From positions 28,591,316 to 28,655,315 of the forward strand of contig NC_068339.1 in assembly GCF_014633365.1 (NCBI RefSeq): 64,000 nucleotides of DNA. Reading direction: 5' to 3'. A program made the translations under genes and the position numbers. Positions 12,100-21,829 of this stretch are shown here, one piece after another. The notes beneath the pieces were generated by a model. The model did not search any database, had not been told where the DNA came from, and saw only the letters and a list, made by a program, of their open reading frames with translations. Every line of letters starts with the position of its first letter. Position 1 is the stretch's first letter. This DNA is from Diospyros lotus (Eukaryota; Streptophyta; Magnoliopsida; Ericales; Ebenaceae).

Positions 12100-12440
12100 T
12101 AAACCGGACCGGCGGTTCGAACCGGAACCGAACCGGCCGGAACCGGCCGAACCCGAACCGGAACCGGAACCGGACCGAACCGGCGAAATTCGGTCCGGTT
12201 CCGGTTCAAGGTTCCGGAGAATCGGAACTGCCGGTTCCGCAGTTCCGGTTCCGCGGAACCGGACCGTTGGCCCCCCCTCCCCCCCCCCCCCCCCCGTGCT
12301 CCCCCCCCGGTCCCCGTGCGGCCGTGCCCCCCCTCCCCCAACAGTCCAAAATTGGACCGTTGCCCCCCCTCCCCCCGTGCTCCCCCCCGTCCCCGTGCGG
12401 CCGTGCCCCCCCTCCCCTAACGGTCCAAAATTGGACCGTT
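12100..12440. repeat. 5' subterminal GAACCG array and C-rich tract of the hAT
   Basis: Positions 12105-12265 hold many direct and inverted copies of AACCGG/CCGGTT, mirrored at 15064-15310. Positions 12270-12420 are extremely C-rich, with an 18-base C run near 12278 and two copies of a 'gtccaaaattggaccgttg' dyad around 12345 and 12423. Subterminal clusters of this sort bind the transposase in Ac/Tam-type elements; that is inferred here. The open frames through this tract on either strand are compositional artefacts. Confidence 0.8.
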
Positions 12441-12532
12441 GGCTGCCACCCCCAGCCAATTTTATTTTATTTTTTTTAAATTTTATAATTCCTATCTATA
12501 TATACCCCTCCCTCCCCTACTCATTTTTCACA

Positions 12533-12535
<3 letters not shown>

Positions 12536-12563
<28 letters not shown>
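12536..12563. repeat. CT dinucleotide microsatellite in hAT leader
   Basis: An uninterrupted CT run lies about 180 bp upstream of the transposase ATG and downstream of a 'tatctatatatac' TATA-like motif (12493-12505). CT-rich leaders are common in plant promoters and 5' UTRs, so this is probably the transposase 5' UTR. Confidence 0.8.
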
Positions 12564-12567
<4 letters not shown>

Positions 12568-12744
12568 CTCAAGCTATTATTCTCTCAATTTTGTCTCCCA
12601 TTTAATATTTCAATTTCAATTTCTTCAATCTTCTCATTTTGTTATTTATCAATTTATTCAATTATATTGTTAATTATTTATTACTTGTTACTATATTATT
12701 TTATCATTATTATATTTTTTTATTATCATACTTTTTTCAAAAAA

Positions 12745-14778
12745 ATGGCAAGTGAAGGTAGAAATTTTGAAAATGTTGAAAATGTTGAGTTTGAAACTCA
12801 AAATTTTCAAACACAAGAGAGTGAAACTCAACAAAAGAAAGGTGGAAAAATTTCTACTTTTGATATTTTTAATATTCATTTCAAGAAAACACCAAAAGGA
12901 GATGGTAAATTTGATATATCTTGTAATTATTGTAATCAGGTATACAAATTCAAGCAAGGAGGTGGATATGGTACTTTCGCCCGACATTTGCAAACAAAGC
13001 ACCCGCTCAAGGTTGGATTGAGCCACGATCAAACACAAATATCCGGGTTTGCTACCTCTTCAAACTCTCCTCAATTATTTCATTATAATGAAGCTAATTG
13101 TAGGTCTGGTTTAGCTGAAATGGTAGCAATTGATCATTTATCTTTTAGTTTTGGTGAAAAATTAGGTTTTACTCGATTTTGTCAAAACTTTGTTAATCCT
13201 AGTTTTAAATCAATTCCTAGAAATACTTTGAAAAGGAATTTGTTAAAATTGTTTAAAAACTCAAAAATTGAATTGATAACATATTTTCAAAACAATAATA
13301 TTAATGTTTCTATTTGTAGTGATATTTGGAGTGATCATTGGCAAACTCATTCATATATGGGTATTACTTGTCATTGGGTTAATGAAAATTATGTTTTACA
13401 AAAAAGAATTCTTGCGTATCGATGTTTTGATGAAAGTCATAATGCTGAAAATATTTGTAGATTAATTCAACAAATTTTACAAGAATATAGATTAGTTAAT
13501 AGATTTTTTTCAATTTCTTTTGATAATGCATCGGCTAATACTGCTTCTATTAATGAATTGAAAAGAATTTGCCAACCAAATTTTGGTGGAAGATTTTTTC
13601 ATGTTAGATGTGCATGCCATGTTTTAAATTTATGTGTTCAAGATGGTATTAAGTCACTTAATTCTTATTTAGATCCAATTAGAAATGTTATTTCTTATAT
13701 TTGGGTACACCCTCGAACTGCAAAAGCATGGGCACATTTTTGCACCTCCAATGGTCAAACCCCAAAACGTTTTTCAAAAGATGTCCCTACTCGTTGGAAC
13801 TCAACTTTTAAATTACTTAATCAATCTTTTGAATATAAAGATTTATTGTGTTCTTTTGCAGCAAATTATATTCCACAATATCCTATTTTTCCAACTATGT
13901 GGAATGTTTGTAGTTCAATTTTGAATATTTTACGAATTTTTAATGATGCTACTCATACACTTAGTAGTGTTTATAAACCAACTTCACATCAATTTTTAAT
14001 AGAAGCAATGAATGTGGCCGGTGTATTAATGGAAGGAATTAATGTTGAAGAAATTTGTCATGCTGTTTTAGAAATGAGAGAAAAATGGTTACGTTATTAT
14101 CAATTTATTCCTGAAATTTTTCTTGTTACTATGGTATTTGATCCTAGGTGTAAATTTGATGGTTTAATTGAGTGTTTGTCTAACTATTATTCGTTGTTAG
14201 GATTAGAAAATAATGAAGAAATTGATGTGAATATTATAATTTCTAAGGTTAGAACTTTATGCAATCAATTATATGAAGCATATATTATTGCTCCTAGTAG
14301 TGAAGAATCATTTCCATCCATGGCTTCGCATTCCTCTTCCTCCCAACCAATGAAATGGGGTCATAAATTTTTAGATCAAAGGAGGAAAAAACCTAGATCA
14401 AGCTCACATTCGGAGTTCAAAACTTATCTAACCACAGTTTTTGAGTTTGGTGATGATACAGGTTTAAATTTTGAAATTTTGGAGTGGTGGAAAAGGCACA
14501 AGGAGACATTTCCAACTCTTGCAATTATTGCAAGTCAACTTCTTGCAGTTCCAGCTTCAACTGTAGCCGTTGAACAAACATTCAGTAGTGGAGGCAACAT
14601 TTTGGACGAAAGAAGATCAAGATTGGCTCCAGAATCATTGGAAGCTCAAGTTTGCCTCGATGATTGGGAAAGAGCTAACATGCGACGTCAAGAAGAACTT
14701 ATCCATTCATCATCATCTGACGAATGGGTTAATGATGGTTCAACAACGGCGACTTCCGACTCCAATGAAGATGCGTAG
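12745..14778 (+). CDS. hAT transposase (BED zinc finger, RNase H-like core, dimerisation domain)
   Basis: This 677-aa protein would cut the element out and reinsert it, acting in the nucleus. A BED zinc finger has C60 and C63 (CNYC) and H81 and H86 (HLQTKH). The RNase H-like core has D193 in CSDIWSD and D260 in SFDNASAN, and a Cys/His block CACHVLNLCVQDG. The C-terminal dimerisation domain has WWKRH, FPTLAIIASQLLAVPAST and VEQTFSSGGNIL; E610 there is the likely third catalytic acid. The ATG at 12745 (MASEGRNFENVENV) is preferred. The frame is open back to 12439, but that extension is CT-rich and AT-rich leader encoding a hydrophobic, low-complexity sequence. No stop or frameshift breaks the ORF, unlike the other transposases here. 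It resembles plant RICESLEEPER/Ac-like proteins; subfamily is not certain. Confidence 0.93.
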   Translation: MASEGRNFENVENVEFETQNFQTQESETQQKKGGKISTFDIFNIHFKKTPKGDGKFDISCNYCNQVYKFKQGGGYGTFARHLQTKHPLKVGLSHDQTQISGFATSSNSPQLFHYNEANCRSGLAEMVAIDHLSFSFGEKLGFTRFCQNFVNPSFKSIPRNTLKRNLLKLFKNSKIELITYFQNNNINVSICSDIWSDHWQTHSYMGITCHWVNENYVLQKRILAYRCFDESHNAENICRLIQQILQEYRLVNRFFSISFDNASANTASINELKRICQPNFGGRFFHVRCACHVLNLCVQDGIKSLNSYLDPIRNVISYIWVHPRTAKAWAHFCTSNGQTPKRFSKDVPTRWNSTFKLLNQSFEYKDLLCSFAANYIPQYPIFPTMWNVCSSILNILRIFNDATHTLSSVYKPTSHQFLIEAMNVAGVLMEGINVEEICHAVLEMREKWLRYYQFIPEIFLVTMVFDPRCKFDGLIECLSNYYSLLGLENNEEIDVNIIISKVRTLCNQLYEAYIIAPSSEESFPSMASHSSSSQPMKWGHKFLDQRRKKPRSSSHSEFKTYLTTVFEFGDDTGLNFEILEWWKRHKETFPTLAIIASQLLAVPASTVAVEQTFSSGGNILDERRSRLAPESLEAQVCLDDWERANMRRQEELIHSSSSDEWVNDGSTTATSDSNEDA

Positions 14779-15059
14779 GATCCAAGTCCATATTTTATTT
14801 TTTTTCACATTTGTAAAAATTAATTACTTGTATTACATTTTTGTTGTAATTATTTTTTAATGAAATTAAGTCTAATTCTATTTTTTATTTTTTATTTTTC
14901 ACATTTGTAAAAATTAATTACTTGTATTACATACTTGTTTAGTTGTTTTAATTATTTTTAATGAAATTATTACTTATATTTCTTCAATTTTTAGTAGTGT
15001 TTTTTTATTAAAAATATGGTTGAGAATATTTATATTTACAATTACATTTAACAATTAAA

Positions 15060-15315
15060 AATCGAAACCAAACCGAACCGAACAACGGAACAAGGACCAA
15101 AATTGAATACAACAATATTTAAAAAAAATTAAAAAAATTCGGTTTGAACCGGAACCGGAACCGTTGACCGAACCGGCTCAAACCGTTGACCGAACTGGTC
15201 CAAACCGTTGACCGAACCGGCACGAACCGGAACCGAACCGTCCCAAACCGCCCTTGGGCAGTTCGGTTCAGGTTCAAAGATTTCTTGAACCGGAACCGGC
15301 GGTTCATGAACCGTG
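15060..15315. repeat. 3' subterminal GAACCG array of the hAT
   Basis: Dense AACCG/CGGTT motifs, including repeated 'aaccgttgaccgaac' units at 15159-15215, mirror the 5' array of the same element. They are the likely transposase-binding sites. The short ORFs crossing the array on both strands are repeat artefacts. Confidence 0.8.
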
Positions 15316-15333
15316 GCCATGTCTACCTTGTAC

Positions 15334-16084
15334 CATTGGTAGTTTATTCTTTGAATGAGCTCTATGTGATTTGGGTGCTAGTATCAACCTAATGCCTTAC
15401 TCTATTTTCAGGAAGTTTGGATTAAAAGAACCAACACCTACCACGGTTTCTCTTCAATTGGCTGATAAAAGTATCAAATATCCGAGGGGAGTAGTGGAAG
15501 ATGTTTTGGTAAAAGTAGATAAATTTATTTTTCCTGTTGACTTCATCGTTTTGGACATCGAAGAAGATTATGATATGCCCTTAATTTTAGGGAGACATTT
15601 TCTTGCCACAGGGAGAGCTTTGATTGATGTCCAACAAGGAACACTTAGCCTTAGAGTTTATGATGAGACGGTCACATTTAATGTATTTAAGGCTATGAAA
15701 CATTCTAATAGCAATGAAAAAGAAGTCATAATGAGAGATGTCACTGTTGATTTGGTAGAGAGATATGATGATCCTAACGAAAATTGCATGTCTAACTCTT
15801 TTGATGAGCAGGAACAAATTTTTTATGCAAAGAACAAGGTCGTGGTCTTGGGCTCTTTGGGAGAGAAACAAAAAGATTATCCATCCAAAAGAGACAAACT
15901 GTGTTCTTTGGATGTTTATTCTTCTTCGAAATCCAAGCCACCAAGTCATGAAAAGGAAAAGTTGGTAAGGGTGTTGAGGGAGCAAAAGAAGGGGATTGGA
16001 TTGAAACTTGCTAACATTCAAGGAATAAGTTCATTAAAGGGCACCCACAAAATATTGATGGAAAAAGGATTCAAGCCTCCTTGA
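15334..16084 (+). pseudogene. Ty3/gypsy retropepsin-like aspartic protease (3' part of gag-PR relic)
   Basis: This continues the gypsy ORF after the hAT insertion. A stop at about 15354 precedes ALCDLGASINLMPYSIFRKF, which carries the D-L-G-A form of the aspartic protease active site seen in Athila/Tat-like elements. Next come LQLADKSIKYPRGVVEDVLV, then DFIVLDIEEDYDMPLILGRH and FLATGRALIDVQQGTLSLRV, the protease flap and C-terminal half. The protease processes the gag polyprotein. The frame ends at 16084 (KGFKPP), with no reverse transcriptase or integrase after it, so the element was gag-protease only and depended on others. Confidence 0.85.
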
Positions 16085-17941
16085 AGATGGAGGCCTAGTC
16101 AAGCTAATAACTTTAAACAAGCGCTTATTGGGAGGCAACCCAATTTCCTATCTCTTTTATTTATTGTCAAGTTGCATTTTTTTTTCTTTTCTTTTTTCTC
16201 TTCTTTTCTTTACTTTATGTTAGGTTAAAGTGTCATACTTTAGGATTTTTGCACAAAAACAATGTTGAGGTCATCATAACAGCATGCATACTTGGTGTTT
16301 GATAAAATGCCCCAACCAATGTTCACCTGCACATTGCACCTTAAGTTTGGGATTGTGAGGTTTAAGTTTGGGGGGAGTTTGGGTCTCCATGTGACTCTGT
16401 TTACTTCATGTCATTCTTATTCATTATTTCTCTCTCATGTTCAAACTTATGCATTGTAGGTACATTTTTGGAAGTGATAATGCAGTCGAAGAGTCGTCCT
16501 ACACCAGTTGTTTGCAAGGGAAAAACCATTGTCAAAAGTTCGAATACCTCAAAACAAGCATGTGTTGATCTATCTACAATCACAACCTTGACACTATGGA
16601 TCGGGTACACCCTTTCCTTTTCTTTCTCTTTGTTTCATTGGGACAATGAAACGTTTAAGTTTGGGGGGAGGTTCACTATGGGCAGGTTGCATATGCCGTA
16701 TGATTTGGTTGAATGGTGTTAAAAAAAAAAATTGTCTTATTTTGTTGGGTAGACGTGCCATCAATGATGAAGCTTATTTGATACCATTTTGATGAAACGA
16801 GTAAAGATAATGATGCTATTCATTTTGTTTTGTGATTCATTATCCATGTTAGACTAATTTGAGCACAAGTGTCAGGAGGTTCAATGCATAGGTTGACTAC
16901 ACTACTAGGTTTCCATTTAGACTTTTGCCCTTGAACCAACTTTGTGAGCAACTTAATCACCGAATATAATGAAAAGGAAAGTTTGGAGAAGGTTGAGCCA
17001 TGATGATAAATGTTAAGGAATGTGTTGACTCCGTGCATGTTAACAATTTGTGTGGAATGTGTTAGGCATACTAAAGGAAGCTAGGCAATGACCATAAGCT
17101 AGTGATCTAATCCCTATGTCACTATGTCGTGCACCAAATTAAATTTGAGCCTGCATATATCTTATACCTTTCTTTGTAGCCTAAATGACTTGAGTGATTA
17201 TGCCCGTAGGGGTATCTTAAAACCTGATGCCCTGTGGTCATCTAGCTTGGGAGTCATCGGCTGAAAGCTCGTTACAAGGGTCATTCAGAAAGCTTAATGG
17301 AGTGAAGGCTTGCACATAAGATATCTAAAAAAAAAAAAAAACGAGATGGAGCATAAAATGCACTCGTTTAGCAAAAAATAAAAAAAATTGCAAGGCCAAA
17401 GAAAAAAAAATCAATAATGGTGCCGATGTTTGTAACTATTGGGGATTGAGAAAACTGGCGGGTTTGACCGTCTAGTGGATGTTAGCATACCAAAACATTC
17501 AAAATAAAGGAGAGTCTTCACAAACCAAGACAACGCCATTTTTGGCTAAACCTAACCAAACCGAAGCAAGAAAGAAAAGAGTGATTGAGAGCACCTAGGA
17601 ATTGAATGAAAAGACCAAGTTTGGGGGTGGAGTGAATATCACGAGCAGGAAAGTGTAAAGGACCATCAAAGGGTTGGGATACCAACAACTTTATGCATGA
17701 TATTGTACCTGACAGGATTCGCACACACACACACGTCAAAACATAGAATAGGTCCAAAACATTTGTAGCATTACTAGAAAACTCTGTGTGAATTATGAAT
17801 GATACCAAAATCTGAGGCTACCTGGAAGGCTATCCAACTTGTAAGTGATTTTGAGATATTAACTATTCTCTACTTGAGGGGTGACATATTTGAGTCGATA
17901 ATCTTGCTCGGGACAATCAAGAGTCTAAGTTTGGGGGTATT
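16085..17941 (+). mobile_element. Non-coding 3' internal region with repeated polypurine-tract-like motifs
   Basis: No gene is supported. The motif aagtttgggggg or a close variant appears near 16364, 16657, 17618 and 17927. The last copy is 1-2 bp from the LTR at 17942 and is the working polypurine tract, which primes plus-strand DNA. The segment 'gggaggcaacccaatttcc' (16130-16148), which follows the ORF end, is typical of the post-pol region of large plant gypsy elements. The rest is AT-rich. Confidence 0.7.
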
Positions 17942-19398
17942 TGATAAGTGTCTTTTATACACTTATTTTGGTCTATAAACTTAGCATTTATACATTCAAT
18001 GAGCATGATTTCTACTTGATTTGGTTCTATATATGGTTATGTAGATGTGGAGCATGTGTTGAAGACAATAGGAGCACAAAGTGATGATAATGTCGCATTT
18101 TTTGAGCTAAAATGGCAGTAAAGGCAAGGTCAAAGGTCCATTCGGGATCAAGGTTGATGATTTCGCAAAGAGCCAGAAGAATGATATCATTGGTGAAGTG
18201 TTAGAAATCAAAGAGAAATGGCTCACGGTGCTATCACGCAAAGCATTACGTGGTAGGGTCGTGGTAAGAATTATTTTCTGTGGCTCACGGCCTTATCGCG
18301 GAAAGCATTCCTTGATAAAGACGTGGTTGAAGAAGTATTATGTGATTCACGACCTTACCGCGAAAAGCATTCTGTGGTAAGCCCGTGACAAGATTTTCAT
18401 TCTGTGGCTCACAACCTTACCGCGGAATGCATTCCGTGGTAAGGCCGCGATAAGGCTCTAAGCTTCGTAAAAAGGCCATTTTGAGCCCGTTTCTTTTCAA
18501 ATCAAGTGGAGATGGGCTCTCTCAAGGGGCACGACTTTGAAGACCTAAAAAGCACTATATAAGGAAGGATTCTTGATAGATTGAGGAGCTTTTGGAGGAG
18601 GAGAAGACGACAAGTCTAGGAAGAAGAAGGAGATTTTCTTGAAGATCTTCTATTATTCTTTCATTGGTTGAAACTATGCTAGGCTAAGTACTTTGTTGTT
18701 GGGGTGATTGATGAAACCTAGTTCAATGATGATTTAACTAAAAGTATTTGGGTTTTATTATATTCTTGTCTTTCGGGTTGATCGTTTGTTATGCACTAAT
18801 TCCATTTTGATGCTTGGCCGCCATTAGAACGTGTTTGTGATTTATATTGCTTTCGATAGATTCAATATAGATTAACACTTGGTAATAAACGACATAAGGT
18901 TCAATAATAGGTAGAGATACCGTTATGCCTTGTGAAATCTTATTTTGATGATCATTGTGGATAAATGCATGTTTGTATATTTGCAGAATAATTAGAGATA
19001 ATTAATCTCATATGTAAGCATAGATTCAATCGACCATTGAGAGAGGCTTTTGATTAACTTAGGATCATTAATTTTCAGCTTCAAGCAAGAATTATAAAAC
19101 CCGATCACTGAAAGATTAAATCAATTAAAGAACTACGGTGGATTCATAAACCCTAGTGCATTAGATTTCTACATTTAAAACCTAAAGAATTATTTTGTGT
19201 TTTCCATTTAGTGAGTTGGTTTTAGTTAATATAGAACTTCCATTGAGTATTATTTTGATTGTGTGTGACTTATTAAAGTTAATAGTGGTTAAAGTAGGGA
19301 TTGAAAGCTAATCCTCATGGGAACGATACTCTATTCATCATTATATTACTTGTTACGATTCCGTTCACTTGCGGGAAAGAATACGCGAACAGGGATCA
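17942..19398 (+). mobile_element. 3' LTR of the gag-protease Ty3/gypsy relic
   Basis: This 1457-bp LTR starts TGATAAGTGTC directly after the polypurine tract and ends CAGGGATCA, giving TGAT...ATCA inverted ends. A minus-oriented relative begins at 62767, sharing the segment around 'gagtatcgtt'. It contains four imperfect 61-bp repeats (18217-18460). The 5' LTR is missing. To the right, CACTA transposase sequence resumes at once (minus strand), with no matching 5-bp duplication at 11391. Confidence 0.8.
18217..18460. repeat. Four tandem ~61-bp repeats with internal dyad symmetry
   Basis: Units start near 18217, 18280, 18341 and 18402. Each carries a 'ctcacggccttaccgcgg' arm, 'aaagcattc', and an inverse 'gtggtaaggccgtg' arm, so each can fold as a hairpin. 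They sit in the LTR U3-like half, upstream of a 'ctatataagg' TATA-like motif (18555-18564), so they may be transcription enhancer repeats (inferred). Confidence 0.75.
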
Positions 19399-21676
19399 TC
19401 GTAGTTGGATCCTTTAACGCACATGCCACCATTCATAGTGCCTTTATTCGATCATGGCTAATCGTGTGAAATTTAAATCCATTAACAAAGCAGCCAGGGT
19501 ACGTTGTAACAGTGTTAAAAGGTCCTTTTGCGAGATCCCTTATGTATGAATTGGTCACATTGTTCGTAGGATCGCGAGCCTATTAAATAAGATAGATATA
19601 TAAGAAATAATTATATACGAAATTGAGTGGAATTAATATTTTAATTAATCAACTCACATAGCTATTGAACCAAGAAGGGAATTCCGTATTTGTTAATTGT
19701 TCAATGATGTTGTCGCCAATGCCGATATTACGTTGCCTTAGCTCAGCATCATAAATTCTTGAAAAATTAAAAAGAAAAATGAAAATAACTACATTAGACT
19801 ATTCAATTTAAATATAATTTAGAAATTAACAACAATTAATTAGCAAAATCTTACTAAAGATACGGTTCAACTTCTGGACAATTCATCAAAATATATCTGT
19901 GTGCAACATCATATTCTTCACTGAATAACATTCGTGACTTTTTACATCCAAATGGTCGACAAGGATGCTTGAAAATTGATAACTTCCCCTCCTGGTCATC
20001 CCCTTCATTTACAACACCAGCATCGTTGCGCAGCACTCGTGTATGCCTTGTAACAACATGGTCCTCAAAGTAATGAGAACACAACAATGACGCTTCTTCC
20101 ACAACGTATGAATTAGAAATAGAGCCTTCCACTCGAGCTTTATTTCTAATTGTTTTCTTCAACTTTCCAATGTATCTATATAAAATGTGTATAGTAATTA
20201 GATAAGTGAAGTACAAAATTAATATGTTTCTTATAAAATAGAAAAAAAAAATTATCAATCTAATAAATAGTACCTTTCAAACGGATACATCCATCGATAT
20301 TGAACTGGACCTACTATCCTTGCTTCATAAGCCAAATAGACTGGAAGATGCTCCATAGAGTCAAAAAAGCTTGGAGGGAATATGAGCTCCAACTTACACA
20401 AAGTGGTGGGGATGTCGTTCTCTAATTTCATCATGTGCTCACTTTTAATAGTGGTCGATGTCAAATCTTTGAAGAAAAGACTCAACTCAGTCAATGCCTC
20501 CCATACTTTTTGCGGTAGTAATTCCCGAAATGCAACGGGCACCAACCTTTGCATGAACACATGACAGTCGTGGCTTTTCATCCCAAACAACTTAAGCTTC
20601 TTTGTGTCAACACATCTAGCCATGTTCGACACATACCCATTAGGAAATTTCATATTTTTTACCCACGCACACAAGACAGCTTTTTCTTTCTTGTTCAGAG
20701 TAAAAGTTGGTTGAGTAATGCGGCAACAATATTGATTCAACTCTTCTCTCAACTTCACCGTGTCCTTAGTTTTGCCCGATACATTCATCACTGTATTGAA
20801 CACATTTTCGAACATGTTTTTCTCTATATGCATAACATCCAAGTTGTGTCGAATAAGTTGAGTTTTCCAATAAGGCAAATCCCAAAAAATGCTCTTACTC
20901 TTCCAACCACTACCATGACTGTTATCCGCATTAGTCTGTGTAGCATTGGGTTCTATCTCCTTCACTAAACCCAACTCGTCCAAGGAAACAAGTATCTTAG
21001 GTCCAGATAGTACAGGAGGTGATGTTTTTTTTATCAAAATATTTTTGCGAAATCCATACCTATTCCGTCGATACGGATGATCTCGATGCAAGAATTTTTG
21101 ATAGTTGTCAAATCATGAAATCTTTCGACTCTTTAACAGGTAAAATGCGTCCGAGTGAATCGTGCAATAAGGACATGCCAGCTTTCCTGCCGTGCTATAC
21201 CCCGAGAGCATTGAATATGCAGGAAAATCACTAATGGTCCACATCAAAGCCGCTCTCAGTTGGAAATTTTGTTTCAATGAGATATCATATGCATGCACAC
21301 CAACATCCCACAAATGTTTCAACTCTGCAATAAGGGGTTGTAAGAAAACATCAAGTTTTGCCTTAGGATTCTCTGGTCCTGGCACTAGCACCGTTAAGAA
21401 CATTGTTGTATCCTTCATACACATCCAGGGTGGTAAATTATACACCGTGACAATGACAGGCCAACAAGAATATTGCTTCCCAAATTGACCAAACGGCTGA
21501 AACCCATCAGTACAAAGACCAAGTCTGACATTCCTTTTCTCGGCAGCAAATTCCATATGAGTCTCGTTAAAATGAATCCACGTAGGGGAATCCGACAGAT
21601 GATGCATGACGCCATCTTCGACCACATGATCTGCGTGCCAGCTCATTTCTGCTGCTGTTGAATTGGATGCATACAA
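19399..21676 (-). pseudogene. CACTA TNP2-type transposase (TNP2, DUF4218, DUF4216 regions)
   Basis: The minus strand reads, from 21676 down: YASNSTAAEMSWHADHVVED, then PTWIHFNETH, LGLCTDGFQPFGQFGKQYSC, LPPWMCMKDTTMFLTVLVPG, YSTAGKLACPYC (transposase TNP2 domain). From 21091: WDLPYWKTQLIRHNLDVMHI and KNMFENVFNTVMNVSGKTKD. From about 20640: SHDCHVFMQRLVPVAFRELL, FFKDLTS and LPVYLAYEARIVGPVQYRWM (DUF4218). Further exons to 19405 include LTNTEFPSWFNSY, DLAKGPF and CFVNGFKFHTISHD (DUF4216). Introns separate the later exons, and a frameshift lies near 19455. The N-terminal transposase-associated domain is missing, so it is not functional. It cuts CACTA termini in related elements. Confidence 0.9.
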
Positions 21677-21829
21677 TCTCAGAAAACTATTATTTAATAT
21701 CTTAATCCGAAAACTATTTCAGATTTATCTTCATACTCAGTTATCCTGCTCATTTTAACAAGTGCTACACAAATATATTAAATAAATATTTTATTATATT
21801 TTTTATTATTTATTATTTATTATTTATTG

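Larger units (their letters stand above)
12084..15325 (+). mobile_element. Complete hAT DNA transposon, potentially autonomous
   Basis: Both ends are clear. The element begins TAGACATGGCCA and ends TGGCCATGTCTA (12-bp perfect terminal inverted repeats), flanked by a perfect 8-bp target duplication CCTTGTAC (12076-12083 and 15326-15333). It is 3242 bp long, with a single uninterrupted transposase ORF. Both subterminal regions are packed with short CGGTTC/GAACCG motifs (12105-12265; 15064-15310). Removing the element and one duplication rejoins the host gypsy frame, gag to protease. Perfect ends and an intact ORF suggest a recent insertion. Confidence 0.95.

Noticed and set aside
12037..12459. 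Gly/Arg-rich and Pro-rich frames on both strands
   Set aside because: They read the GAACCG array and C-rich tract of the hAT end; composition alone explains the open frames.
12439..12744. N-terminal extension of the hAT transposase frame
   Set aside because: The 102 extra codons translate the CT microsatellite and AT-rich leader into hydrophobic low-complexity sequence; the ATG at 12745 starts a normal hAT N-terminus.
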